Shown here: piece by piece, positions 28,210 to 36,835 of the stretch
Position numbering within the stretch: position 1 is the first letter of the stretch
Layout: each line of letters begins with the position of its first letter
Origin: Luteimonas deserti
GTDB lineage: Bacteria > Pseudomonadota > Gammaproteobacteria > Xanthomonadales > Xanthomonadaceae
Reading direction: 5' to 3'
Assembly: GCF_013425765.1 (NCBI RefSeq)
Contig: NZ_JACCJZ010000001.1
Span: 53,167 to 117,166 of the forward strand
Length of the DNA stretch: 64,000 nucleotides
The notes under the pieces: generated by a model
Databases searched by the model: none
Told to the model about the DNA's origin: nothing
What the model saw: only the letters and a program-made list of their open reading frames with translations
Program-made: the position numbers and the translations under genes

Positions 28210-29511
28210 TCAGAACAGGCTCGCCTGCCGCGGTTGCGGTGCGAGTTCCGCGCGCAGCCGCGCCGTGTCGTCCAGCCGCTGGCGCGGATGATGGCCCGGG
28301 GCGATGACGAACGGCATGATCTTCTTCAGCGGCACGCGCAGCCGCGCCAGGTCGTCGAGTCGCAGCGCGCCGTGCGGTCTTGCCGCGATGATGCGCTCGA
28401 CGTTGCGCGCGCCGAGTCCGGGCACGCGCAGCAGCAGTTCCCGCGGCGCGCGGTTGATGTCCACCGGAAACCGCGTCGGATTGCGCAGTGCCCAGGCGAG
28501 CTTGGGATCCACCTCGAGATCGAGCATGCCGGCGCCCGCGTCCTGCGCATCGCCGACGCCCGACACGGGCTCGGGCGCGATCTCGTCGACGTCGAACCCG
28601 TAGAAGCGCAGCAGCCAGTCGGCCTGGTACAGGCGGTGCTCGCGCAGCAGCGGCGGCGCCTGCAACGGCAGCGACTTCGAGGCGTCGGGAATCGGGCTGA
28701 AGGCCGAGTAGTAGACGCGGCGCATCCGGTAGGTGCCGTACATGCGGTTGCTGGACTCGAGGATGCGACGGTCGCTGGCGCCGTCGGCGCCGACGATCAT
28801 CTGCGTGCTCTGCCCGGCGGGGGCGAACCGTGGCGCCTTGGCCCGGCGCACGCCGACGGCCTGACGCTTCACCCGCCGCGCGTCCTTGTCCTCGTCGATG
28901 CGCCACTTGAGCTCGCCCATGGCGCCGTGGATGCCGGCGTGGGTCTTCTCCGGAGCGAGCGCCGACATGCCGGCCTCGGTCGGCAGCTCGATGTTGATGC
29001 TCAGACGATCGGCATAACGCCCGGCCGCGGCCAGCAGCTCGGGGGCGGCATCGGGGATCGTCTTAAGATGGATGTAACCGGCGAAGCGATGATCCTCGCG
29101 CAGGCTGCGCGCGACCTCGACCAGCTGCTCCATCGTGTAGTCGCCGTTGCGGATGATGCCGCTGGAGAGGAACAGGCCCTCGATGTAGTTGCGCTTGTAG
29201 AAATCCAGGGTCAGATCGACGACTTCCTGCGGCGTGAACCGTGCCCGGCGCACGTTGCTCGACACGCGGTTGACGCAATACGCGCAGTCGAACACGCAGA
29301 AGTTGGTCAGGAGGATTTTCAGCAACGAAACACAACGCCCGTCCGGCGTGTACGAATGGCAGATGCCCATGCCCTCGGTGCTGCCGATGCCGCCGGTCTT
29401 CGACGAGTCGCGCTTGTTCGCGCCGCTCGACGCGCACGAGGCGTCATATTTGGCGGCGTCGGCGAGGATCGCGAGCTTGTCGGTGAGGTTCACGCGCGCA
29501 CAATGCCCCAT
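28210..29511 (-). CDS. Radical-SAM putative DNA modification/repair protein (TIGR03916-like)
   Basis: 433 residues from ATG 29511; GTG 29493 (starting VNLTDKLAILADAAKYD) is an equally good start. The radical-SAM cluster motif is CVFDCAYC (C-x3-C-x2-C). Family blocks include AAKYDASCASSG, GMGICHSYTPDGRCVSLLKI, LSINIELPTE, FAPAGQSTQMIVGA and YYSAFSPIPD. The C-terminus carries a helix-hairpin-helix (LLLRVPGLGARNVERIIAAR) that suggests DNA contact. Proteins of this family occur next to DUF4130/UdgX genes and the pair is thought to modify or repair DNA, but the chemistry is not known. It is divergent from the cytochrome oxidase operon. Confidence 0.9.
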   Translation of the reverse strand: MGHCARVNLTDKLAILADAAKYDASCASSGANKRDSSKTGGIGSTEGMGICHSYTPDGRCVSLLKILLTNFCVFDCAYCVNRVSSNVRRARFTPQEVVDLTLDFYKRNYIEGLFLSSGIIRNGDYTMEQLVEVARSLREDHRFAGYIHLKTIPDAAPELLAAAGRYADRLSINIELPTEAGMSALAPEKTHAGIHGAMGELKWRIDEDKDARRVKRQAVGVRRAKAPRFAPAGQSTQMIVGADGASDRRILESSNRMYGTYRMRRVYYSAFSPIPDASKSLPLQAPPLLREHRLYQADWLLRFYGFDVDEIAPEPVSGVGDAQDAGAGMLDLEVDPKLAWALRNPTRFPVDINRAPRELLLRVPGLGARNVERIIAARPHGALRLDDLARLRVPLKKIMPFVIAPGHHPRQRLDDTARLRAELAPQPRQASLF

Positions 29512-29525
29512 CGAGGTCTCAGACC

Positions 29526-30458
29526 GTGAGATTGCCCGAATGGCCACCGTGCACGGATGCCGGTTCGTCGCGACGCATTCACATTCCCTGGCCGTCACGG
29601 CCGGTAGCGTGCCTGCTGGCCCGTCGCCCGACGGGCCGTGGGCGCGACAGCTGGGGCGGCACGATCGACATCATTTCGACACGACACACCGGACGCGCCT
29701 GCGCCGTAGCCGCGGCCATCACGGCCGCCCTCGCCAGCGGCTGTGGCGGACCGCAATCCATGCTCGCGCCGGCGGGTCCGGCCGCGGCCGAGATCGCGCG
29801 TGGCACGTGGCTGATGACCGGAGTGTTCACCGTGGTCTGGCTGGGCGTGCTGCTGTTGCTGTGGCGGGCGCTGCGACGTCGCACGGCCGCCGAGACGCCG
29901 CATCGACCGGAACGCATGATCGTCTGGGGCGGCGTGGTCCTGCCGGTGGTGGTGGTCGCGGCGCTGCTGGTCTACGGCACGCTGAGCAGCGCGCGCGTGA
30001 CCGGCGTGGGCGAAACCGCGGACGCGGTCGTCGAGGTGACCGCGCGCCAGTGGCAATGGCACTTCCGCTATCGCGACGCCGACGACCGGGTGATCGGCGA
30101 GAGCATCGACGAGCTGGTGATGCCGCGGGGCCGGATGGTCGAGTTCCGCATCACCAGCGAGGATGTGATCCACAGTTTCTGGGTGCCGCGGCTCGGCGGC
30201 AAGATCGATGCGATTCCCGGGCGCGTCAATACCTTGCGCCTGCGCGCTGACCGCGACACACCGATGCGCGGCCAGTGCGCCGAGTTCTGCGGGCTCGACC
30301 ACGCCCGCATGGTGTTCCCAGTGCGCGTGGTCGAGCCGGCGGATCTGGCCGGATGGCTGGAGTCGCGTGCGCCCCGCCCCGCGGACGAGCCGCCGTCGGC
30401 CGATGCGCCCGCCGGGCGCGCACCGCCGCGCCACGGCGCCTCGGAGGATGTGCTGTGA
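29526..30458 (+). CDS. coxB: Cytochrome c oxidase subunit II
   Basis: Up to 310 residues. Two membrane helices (TWLMTGVFTVVWLGVLLLLW, MIVWGGVVLPVVVVAALLVYG) precede the cupredoxin domain with TARQWQWHFRY, VIHSFWVPRLGGKIDAIPGR and the CuA site CAEFCGLDHARM (C-x3-C-x3-H-x2-M). It takes electrons from cytochrome c and hands them to subunit I. The start is uncertain: the GTG at 29526 adds about 50 implausible arginine/proline residues, no ATG is in frame before the first helix, and a signal with a possible lipobox (LASGC) begins near residue 58. ATC 29664/29670 or ATT 29673, after GGGGCGGC, are possible rare starts. There is no fused cytochrome c. The stop overlaps the coxA start. Confidence 0.9.
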   Translation: MRLPEWPPCTDAGSSRRIHIPWPSRPVACLLARRPTGRGRDSWGGTIDIISTRHTGRACAVAAAITAALASGCGGPQSMLAPAGPAAAEIARGTWLMTGVFTVVWLGVLLLLWRALRRRTAAETPHRPERMIVWGGVVLPVVVVAALLVYGTLSSARVTGVGETADAVVEVTARQWQWHFRYRDADDRVIGESIDELVMPRGRMVEFRITSEDVIHSFWVPRLGGKIDAIPGRVNTLRLRADRDTPMRGQCAEFCGLDHARMVFPVRVVEPADLAGWLESRAPRPADEPPSADAPAGRAPPRHGASEDVL

Positions 30459-32995
30459 GCCGCCTGACGCCAGACCACACCATTCCCACCCCCGGCGACC
30501 ACCTGCGCCACGCCGAGCGCCTCGCCCGGCTCGAGCGCGTGTGGGCGAATGCGCCGGGCCTCGTCGGCCAGCTCACCGCGGTCAACCATTCGACGGTCGC
30601 GATGCGCTTCATCGTCACCGGCTTCGCCTTCCTGCTGGTCGGCGGTCTGCTGTCGATGTTCATGCGCCTGCAGCTCGCGTGGCCGGGGCTCGAAGTGCTC
30701 GACCCGCAGCGCTACGCGCAGTTCGTGACCATGCACGGCACGACGATGATGTTCCTGTTCGCGGTGCCGATCATGGGCGGTTTCGGCATGTACCTGGTGC
30801 CGAAGATGATCGGCGCACGCGACCTGCCGTTCCCCCGGCTGTCGGCGTTCGGCTACTGGTGCTACCTGTTCGGCGGGCTGTTCCTGTATTCGAGCTTCAT
30901 CTTCGGCAGCGTGCCCGACACCGGCTGGTTCATGTACACGCCGCTGAGCGACTCGACCTATTCGCCGGGCAAGGGCGCGGACTTCTGGTTGATCGGCGTG
31001 ACCTTCGCCGAGATCGCCGCGGTCGTCGCCTCGGTGGAGATGATCACCGCGGTGCTGATCCTGCGCGCGCCGGGCATGGACCTGCGGCGGATGCCGCTGT
31101 TCGTCTGGGCGATGCTGGTCACCGCCTTCATGATCGCGTTCGGCTTTCCGCCGCTGATCCTGGCCAGCATCCTGCTGGAGATCCAGCGCGCGTTCGATTT
31201 CGCATTCTTCGAAGTGGCGCGCGGCGGCGATCCGCTGCTGTGGCAACACCTGTTCTGGCTGTTCGGCCATCCCGAGGTCTACATCATCTTCCTGCCCGCG
31301 GCGGGCGTGGTGTCGATGGTCGTGCAGACCTTCGCGCGGCGGCCGATCGTGGGCTACACCTGGATCGTGCTGGCGCTGGTGGCGACGGGCTTCCTGAGCT
31401 TCGGCCTGTGGGTGCACCACATGTTCGCGGTCGGCATTCCGCTGCTCGCGCTCGCCTTCTTCAGCGCGGCCAGCATGATGGTGGCGATCCCGACCGGCAT
31501 CCAGATCTTCGCGTGGCTGGCCACGCTGTGGGCCGGCAAGCCGTGGCTGCGCGTGCCGATGCTCTACATCATCGGCTTCTTCGTGGTGTTCGTCTGTGGC
31601 GGCCTGACCGGCGTGATGCTGGCCTTCGTGCCGTTCAACTGGCAGGTCCACGACACCCATTTCGTCGTCGCCCACCTGCACTACGTGCTGATCGGCGGAC
31701 TGATGTTCCCGCTGTTCGCCGGCCTCTACTACTGGCTGCCGCTGGCGAGCGGCCGCATGCCCAGCGAATCGCTGAGCCGCAGCGGCTTCTGGCTTGTGTT
31801 CATCGGCTTCAACCTAGCGTTCCTGCCGATGCACGTGACCGGCATGGTCGGCATGCCGCGGCGCGTGGACACGTACGCGATGGAACTCGGCGTGCACTGG
31901 CTCAACCTCCTGTCGACCGCCGCAGGCTTCGTCATGGCGGTGGGCGTGATCGCGATCCTGATCGACGTGGCGTTGTGCTTCGTGCTCGGCCGCCGCGGCG
32001 TCGAGAATCCGTGGCAGGCGGGCACCCTGGAATGGGCGGTGCCGACGCCGGTGCCGACCTACAACTTCGCCTCGGTGCCGCAGATCGAAAGCCGGTATCC
32101 GCTGTGGGACACGCCGGAGGTGGTCGAGGCCACCCGGCGCACCGACGGCCTGCTCGGCGATGCGCATGACGATCGGCGCGAATTGATCGGCACCGGCATC
32201 CAGTCGGCGCGCGCGGAACAGGTGATCCGCATTTCCGGCTCGACCTGGTTGCCGATCCTCGCCGCGTTCACCATCGCGGTGCTGCTGGCGGGGTTCATCA
32301 GCTCCCAGTACTGGCTGTCGATCCTGATGCTGGTACCGCTGATCGGCCTGTTCCTGCGCTGGGCCTGGACCACCGGCGACCGGTATGCGCCGGCCGAGAT
32401 CGAGGTCGCGCCCGGCCTGCGCCTGCCCACCCAGGCCTATGCGCGCAACGCGCCGGGCTGGTGGGCGCTGGTCGGCACGCTGCTGATCGACGGCTCGCTG
32501 TTCGCATCCCTGGTGTTCGCCTACTTCTACCTGTGGCTCAACGCTCCGGCGTGGCCGGCAGGCGGCGCGACGGTGATGGCCTGGACGCCGGCACTGGTCG
32601 CGCTCGCGTTGCTCGCGCTGCCGCTGCTCGCCGCCTGGCGCGGGTCGGCGTCGCTCGCGGCCGGGCACACACGTGCGGCGATGCTCTGGCAGGTGGCGGC
32701 GATCCTCGGCGGCGCGGTATTCCTCGCGGTGCATCTGCCGGCGCTGTGGGCCGCGGTCGGCGCGCCGCAGGTGCATGCCTACGGCTCGGTGGTGTGGACC
32801 CTGGCCGGCTTTCACGCGGTCCACGTCGTGGTCGCGATGCTGATCGGCGGTTTCACCGCGCTGCGCATCCATCACGGCTTCGTCGAGCGCGCGCGCGCGC
32901 TCGAGTCGCGGATCGCGGCAGGCTTCTGGCGTTACACCGTTGGCATCGGCGTCGTGACCTGGGCCGTCATCCATCTGTTCCCGAGGTGGCTGTGA
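30455..32995 (+). CDS. Cytochrome c oxidase subunit I-III fusion (heme-copper, A type)
   Basis: 846 residues from GTG 30455, overlapping the coxB stop. Residues up to about 560 are subunit I with all metal ligands: H94 (MHGTTMM) for low-spin heme, H272 and Y276 in GHPEVY (the cross-linked CuB pair), H321-H322 in HHMF, and H407/H409 in VVAHLHY. The GHPEVY tyrosine makes it an A-type oxidase. Residues from about 660 (WWALVGTLLIDGSLFASLVF) to the end form a shortened subunit III of five or so helices, ending in a GFHAVHVVVAMLIGG segment. Such I-III fusions are known, for example in Thermus caa3 oxidase. It reduces oxygen to water and pumps protons. The gene overlaps the next start by 4 bp. Confidence 0.93.
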   Translation: MSRLTPDHTIPTPGDHLRHAERLARLERVWANAPGLVGQLTAVNHSTVAMRFIVTGFAFLLVGGLLSMFMRLQLAWPGLEVLDPQRYAQFVTMHGTTMMFLFAVPIMGGFGMYLVPKMIGARDLPFPRLSAFGYWCYLFGGLFLYSSFIFGSVPDTGWFMYTPLSDSTYSPGKGADFWLIGVTFAEIAAVVASVEMITAVLILRAPGMDLRRMPLFVWAMLVTAFMIAFGFPPLILASILLEIQRAFDFAFFEVARGGDPLLWQHLFWLFGHPEVYIIFLPAAGVVSMVVQTFARRPIVGYTWIVLALVATGFLSFGLWVHHMFAVGIPLLALAFFSAASMMVAIPTGIQIFAWLATLWAGKPWLRVPMLYIIGFFVVFVCGGLTGVMLAFVPFNWQVHDTHFVVAHLHYVLIGGLMFPLFAGLYYWLPLASGRMPSESLSRSGFWLVFIGFNLAFLPMHVTGMVGMPRRVDTYAMELGVHWLNLLSTAAGFVMAVGVIAILIDVALCFVLGRRGVENPWQAGTLEWAVPTPVPTYNFASVPQIESRYPLWDTPEVVEATRRTDGLLGDAHDDRRELIGTGIQSARAEQVIRISGSTWLPILAAFTIAVLLAGFISSQYWLSILMLVPLIGLFLRWAWTTGDRYAPAEIEVAPGLRLPTQAYARNAPGWWALVGTLLIDGSLFASLVFAYFYLWLNAPAWPAGGATVMAWTPALVALALLALPLLAAWRGSASLAAGHTRAAMLWQVAAILGGAVFLAVHLPALWAAVGAPQVHAYGSVVWTLAGFHAVHVVVAMLIGGFTALRIHHGFVERARALESRIAAGFWRYTVGIGVVTWAVIHLFPRWL

Positions 32996-33366
32996 ACAGC
33001 CCGCCACGCATGACCCTCACCCGCATGTCGGCACCGTTCGCGCTGTGGGCGCTGCACTTCGTCGCGCTCTACAGCCTGCAGGGTCTGGCCTGCGCGCAGC
33101 AGCTGTGGCGCTCGCGGATCGGCGGCCTCGAGCTCATGACCTGGGTGCTCGCCGCGGTGACCCTGGCCATCCTCGCCGCGATCGGCTGGGAAGCCCTGCG
33201 TGCGTGGCGGATCCACCGCGCACTCCTCGGCCGGGACGACAGCGGACGGGCCGAACAGTCGAGGCGACGCTTCATGGTCGTGCTGAGCCTGCTCGGCGCG
33301 GCCATCTCGGCGCTCGGCGTCACCTTCACCGCGGCGCCGCTGGCCCTGCTCCAGACCTGCGCCTGA
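32992..33366 (+). CDS. Small membrane protein of the oxidase operon
   Basis: 124 residues from GTG 32992 (preceded by GAGG), overlapping the oxidase stop; ATG 33010 is an alternative. Three hydrophobic segments: FALWALHFVALYSLQGLACA, LMTWVLAAVTLAILAAIGWEAL and FMVVLSLLGAAISALGVTFTAAPLALL. It shows no heme or copper motif, but its coupling to the oxidase suggests an accessory or assembly subunit. Similar small proteins lie after fused oxidase genes in related bacteria; I cannot name a family with certainty. Confidence 0.75.
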   Translation: MNSPPRMTLTRMSAPFALWALHFVALYSLQGLACAQQLWRSRIGGLELMTWVLAAVTLAILAAIGWEALRAWRIHRALLGRDDSGRAEQSRRRFMVVLSLLGAAISALGVTFTAAPLALLQTCA

Positions 33367-33381
33367 GGCGCCGAAGACCCC

Positions 33382-33921
33382 ATGCGCAACGATCTCAAGC
33401 AACCCGTCCCCGACACCAAGAGCCACACCGTGGAAAGCGTGCTGGCGATCGCCAAGCATCCGATCCATCCGATGCTGGTGACGTTTCCGATCGCGTTCCT
33501 GTCGATGGTGGTGGTGGCCGACGGCCTCTACCTGTGGCTGCGCGCGGAGTTCTGGGCCGAGCTCGCGCTGTGGCTCAATGTCGGTGGCCTGGGGTTCGGC
33601 GTGCTGGCGGGTGTCGTCGGCACGTTCGACATGATGTCGATCCGCGTGGTCCGCCGGCACGTGTCGGCGTGGAACCATTTCATCGTCGCGGTGATGGTGC
33701 TGGCGATGGCCGCGCTGGGGGTCTGGCTCCGCCTGCCCGACCCCGTGTCGGCGGTGTGGCCGTGGGGGCTGCTGTCCTCGTCGGTGATGGCACTGCTGGT
33801 CGGCGTGGCCGGCTGGCTGGGCGGCACGCTGAGTTTCCGCCATGGGATCGGCGTCTACGGCGACGAGGAAGCGGATGCGGCCGACGGCCCCGACCCGGAC
33901 CGCAAGCCGCCTGCGGAATAG
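33382..33921 (+). CDS. DUF2231 membrane protein
   Basis: 179 residues. The block AIAKHPIHPMLVTFPIAFLSMVVVAD is the DUF2231 signature (H-P-x-H-P-(M/L)-L-V-x-(F/L)-P-I), followed by three more helices around LALWLNVGGLGFGVLAGVVG, HFIVAVMVLAMAALGVWL and SSVMALLVGVAGWLGG. The conserved histidines could hold heme or metal, but the function is unknown. It follows the small oxidase-operon gene by 15 bp. The C-terminal tail is acidic and proline-rich. Confidence 0.88.
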   Translation: MRNDLKQPVPDTKSHTVESVLAIAKHPIHPMLVTFPIAFLSMVVVADGLYLWLRAEFWAELALWLNVGGLGFGVLAGVVGTFDMMSIRVVRRHVSAWNHFIVAVMVLAMAALGVWLRLPDPVSAVWPWGLLSSSVMALLVGVAGWLGGTLSFRHGIGVYGDEEADAADGPDPDRKPPAE

Positions 33922-34049
33922 ACGCGGGCCGTCGAGGTCCACCGCGTCCGGGCGTCGCAGCGGGGCCGTGCGAGGGACTGCCGGTGTCCGGCTGGCGATG
34001 AGATGCCGGCCCACGCTGGGACCCGCCGGCGTACCGGCGTCGGGCGCGC

Positions 34050-34565
34050 TTACGACTCGGGCAGTTCGAGCGGTGGAACGCCATCCTCGAGTCCCGGGAC
34101 CAGTTCCTCGGCGTCGACCGGGCCGCTCGGCGGCGGCGGCAGGTCGCCCAGGGTCGACGGCTTGGCACCGGTGAGTCCGGCGATCAGCAGCAGCATCACC
34201 AGCGGGACCCAGCCGATGACGCGGTAGAACGTGGGGCCGTGATGGTCGCGGTCGTGCCCCAGCTCGTAGAGCAGCAGGCCGAAGTAGAGATGCAGCAACA
34301 CCGCCCCGGCGACGACGACCAGCTTGAGCACGAGCCAGGCGCCGGCCGGGTTCCAGGCGATCAGGATGCCGCCGAGCGTGATCGTCACCAGCGCGGCCGG
34401 GGTCATGATGCGGAAGAACAGCATGTTGGTGACCGGGCTCCAGTACGTCGGATCCGCGTCGATCTCCTTGCCGTGGCGCGCGACGAACAGCCGCGGCAGG
34501 AAGAACAGGCCGGCGAACCAGATCGTCATCGCGAGGATGTGGAAAATCTTGAGCCAGAAATACAC
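34050..34565 (-). CDS. HemJ/CopD-like membrane protein
   Basis: 171 residues from GTG 34565, with AGGTGG a few bases upstream. The first helix YFWLKIFHILAMTIWFAGLF leads to FLPRLFVARHGKEID, the arrangement W-L-K-x-x-H, W-F-A-G-L-F and P-R-L-F-V that marks the HemJ protoporphyrinogen oxidase/CopD family. Three more helices and a proline-rich acidic tail follow. If a true HemJ it would oxidise protoporphyrinogen IX; CopD-like copper or heme handling is the alternative. The typical C-terminal lysine-rich block of HemJ is weak here (AWLVLKLVVVAG). It lies opposite the oxidase genes and is divergent from ctaG across 109 bp, which fits heme or copper supply to the oxidase. Confidence 0.68.
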   Translation of the reverse strand: MYFWLKIFHILAMTIWFAGLFFLPRLFVARHGKEIDADPTYWSPVTNMLFFRIMTPAALVTITLGGILIAWNPAGAWLVLKLVVVAGAVLLHLYFGLLLYELGHDRDHHGPTFYRVIGWVPLVMLLLIAGLTGAKPSTLGDLPPPPSGPVDAEELVPGLEDGVPPLELPES

Positions 34566-34674
34566 CGCGCCACCTGCGTCCGGACGAAGCGGCAGCGTAC
34601 GCGCGCCGGCATCAAGCCGGCGTGGCCATGGACATGCGTCCGCGCCCGGGCGCCCGGCTGTTCCGCCAGCGCGG

Positions 34675-35577
34675 GTGCACGGCGTGCGGGCAGCCCGCTC
34701 CGCCGTCACCGGCACGCTGCTCCTCCTACTTCTGAGTCTCGCCGCGGTGCCCGCCTGGGCGGCCCTCCCGGAGGGACCGCCCCCGACGCCGGCCACGGCC
34801 TGGACGCCCGCCACGTGGTCGCTGGCACCTCTGGCGCTGGCGCTGCTGGCATACGCCGGCGGCTGGCGCAGGCAGGCATGTGCGCGCCGGCGTGACGCGG
34901 TGGCGTTCGCCGGCGGCGCGGTTGCGATCGCGCTGGCCCTGGTCTGGCCGCTGGAAGCCTTCGGCGCGTACTCGCTCGGCGCGCACGTGGCCCAGCACCT
35001 GCTCCTGCTCGCGGTGGCGCCGGCGCTGCTGGTGGCGGGACGGCCCGGAGCGACGATGCGGCGCGCCCTGCCACGCGGCGCGCGTCTGCGGCGCCTGTCG
35101 ATCGCCGGGCGATCGCGCCCTGTCCTGCTGGCCCTGGCACCGGCCACTGCCGCGCACATCGCGGCGATGCTCGTGTGGCACCTGCCGGCCGCGACCTCCG
35201 CCTCGCTGGTGAGCGTTCCGGTGCACCGCGTGATGGTGGCCAGTGTGCTGCTCGCCGGACTGTGGTTCTGGACGGCGCTCTGGCACCGGCTGCGCGCACG
35301 AGACGCAGGCGCCGGCGGCGGGCTGGTGGCCCTGGTGACGGTGATGATGGCGATGGGATTCCTGGGCGCGCTGCTCACGTTCTCGCCGCGCGTGCTCTAT
35401 CCCGCCTACAGCGATCGCGCCCTGCTGCTCGGCCTCGACCCGCTGTTCGACCAGCAGCTCGCCGGCCTGTTGATGTGGGTGCCGGCCGCCACGCCCTATC
35501 TGGCGGCCGGACTGGTGCTGGTGATCGCGCTGCTGCGCCGGAAGGCCACCACGGTGCCGCCACGCGCCACGCGCTGA
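34675..35577 (+). CDS. ctaG: caa3-type oxidase assembly protein CtaG
   Basis: About 300 residues from GTG 34675 (GTG 34684 also possible). After a signal-like first helix (VTGTLLLLLLSLAAVPAWA) there are six or so helices with the caa3_CtaG marks: FGAYSLGAHVAQHLLLLAVAPALL, the proline-rich hinge replaced by GRPGATMRRAL, HIAAMLVWHLPAA and DQQLAGLLMWVPAATPYLAAG. The histidines in these blocks probably bind copper. It is needed to load CuA/CuB during oxidase assembly. Its place next to the coxB/coxA-C genes supports this. The start is not fixed by a ribosome site. Confidence 0.85.
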   Translation: MHGVRAARSAVTGTLLLLLLSLAAVPAWAALPEGPPPTPATAWTPATWSLAPLALALLAYAGGWRRQACARRRDAVAFAGGAVAIALALVWPLEAFGAYSLGAHVAQHLLLLAVAPALLVAGRPGATMRRALPRGARLRRLSIAGRSRPVLLALAPATAAHIAAMLVWHLPAATSASLVSVPVHRVMVASVLLAGLWFWTALWHRLRARDAGAGGGLVALVTVMMAMGFLGALLTFSPRVLYPAYSDRALLLGLDPLFDQQLAGLLMWVPAATPYLAAGLVLVIALLRRKATTVPPRATR

Positions 35578-35603
35578 CCGCGCGGTTCCACATCGCGTGG
35601 ACC

Positions 35604-35627
35604 GGGCCCCGTGCAGCCTTGGGGCCC
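35604..35627 (+). repeat. GC-only inverted repeat between ctaG and the channel gene
   Basis: GGGCCCC and GGGGCCC separated by ten bases. No T-run follows, so it is at best a weak terminator or mRNA processing hairpin. Confidence 0.35.
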
Positions 35628-35649
35628 CCCTCTTCGACCGGAGCCGCGC

Positions 35650-36807
35650 ATGACCCGCGACTGGAACACGCTGGCGGCCTTCTGGCCGGTGGCGATCGCC
35701 CTGCTGCTCGGCGTGCTGGTGCACTGGATCATGCGGGTGATCGCGCGGACGGCGCGACGCCATGCCCGCGAGCACCTGCGCGCGCGTATCGCCCAGGTGG
35801 TGGCCGCGCCGGCGGCGATCGCGCTGCCCCTGCTGTTCCTGGCGATCGCCATCAATGCCACGCCGCTGGACCCGGACCTCGTGCGCCTGCTGCGCCACTG
35901 GCTCGGCATCGGCGGGATGCTGTGCATGACCTGGCTGGTGACGCGGATGGTGGGCGCGGTCGAAGCCCGCATCCTGCGCGAGCATCCGGTCGACGTGGAG
36001 GACAATCTCGCGGCCCGCCGCGTGCAGACCCAGACCCGGGTGATCAGTCGCGTGCTGCAGGGCGCGGTGGTGCTGGTCGGCGTGGCGCTGGCACTGATGA
36101 CCTTTCCCCAGGTGCGCCAGGTGGGCACTGCGCTGCTGGCCTCGGCCGGCATCATCGGCCTGGTGGCCGGCGTGGCCGCGCAACCGGTGTTCGGCAATCT
36201 GATCGCCGGGCTGCAGATCGCGCTGGCCCAGCCGATCCGGCTCGACGACGTGGTCATCGTCGAAGGCGAATGGGGGCGTATCGAGGAGATCACCTCGACC
36301 TACGTGGTGGTGCGCATCTGGGACGAGCGGCGGATGGTGGTGCCGTTGCAGTGGTTCATTTCCAACCCCTTCCAGAACTGGACGCGCAACAGCGCGCAGC
36401 TGCTCGGCACGGCGTTCCTGTGGCTGGACCACCGCGCGCCGATCGCGGCGATCCGCTCGGAACTGCAGCGTCTGTGCGAGGCCGATCCGCGCTGGGACCG
36501 GCGGGTCTGCGTGACCCAGGTCACCGAGACCGACCGCCATACCATCGAAGTGCGCCTGCTGGTGAGCGCACGCAATTCCGGCGATCTCTTCGACCTGCGC
36601 TGTGCGGCGCGCGAAGGCATGCTGGCCTTCCTGCACACCCACCACCCCGAGGCCCTGCCGCGCGTGCGCAACGAGGTCAGCGAGGACCGGCAGGCGCCGG
36701 GGTGGCGCGCGCGTCCGCCGCGTCACGAGGACACGCATTCGCCCGGCGCCGAGACCGTGAGCGAGGCGGACGTCCACGCCGGCTTGCCCGGTCCGCCCGC
36801 ACAGTGA
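35650..36807 (+). CDS. Small-conductance mechanosensitive channel (MscS family)
   Basis: 385 residues from ATG 35650, preceded by GGAG. Three or four hydrophobic helices occupy the first 180 residues; the pore-lining helix region [20 protein letters not shown] is followed by [25 protein letters not shown], the MscS signature, and the beta domain [29 protein letters not shown]. The family opens under membrane tension to release solutes. Length exceeds E. coli MscS by about 100 residues, through an N-terminal extra segment and a charged C-terminal tail. It follows ctaG by 72 bp and precedes an aldo/keto reductase by 28 bp. Confidence 0.92.
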   Translation: MTRDWNTLAAFWPVAIALLLGVLVHWIMRVIARTARRHAREHLRARIAQVVAAPAAIALPLLFLAIAINATPLDPDLVRLLRHWLGIGGMLCMTWLVTRMVGAVEARILREHPVDVEDNLAARRVQTQTRVISRVLQGAVVLVGVALALMTFPQVRQVGTALLASAGIIGLVAGVAAQPVFGNLIAGLQIALAQPIRLDDVVIVEGEWGRIEEITSTYVVVRIWDERRMVVPLQWFISNPFQNWTRNSAQLLGTAFLWLDHRAPIAAIRSELQRLCEADPRWDRRVCVTQVTETDRHTIEVRLLVSARNSGDLFDLRCAAREGMLAFLHTHHPEALPRVRNEVSEDRQAPGWRARPPRHEDTHSPGAETVSEADVHAGLPGPPAQ

Positions 36808-36835
36808 GGTCCCCTGCGTTCCATGGAGTGATGAG

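Noticed and set aside
29526..30458. coxB with a fused cytochrome c domain (caa3 type)
   Set aside because: No C-x-x-C-H motif occurs after the CuA site; the C-terminal tail is a proline/alanine linker only.
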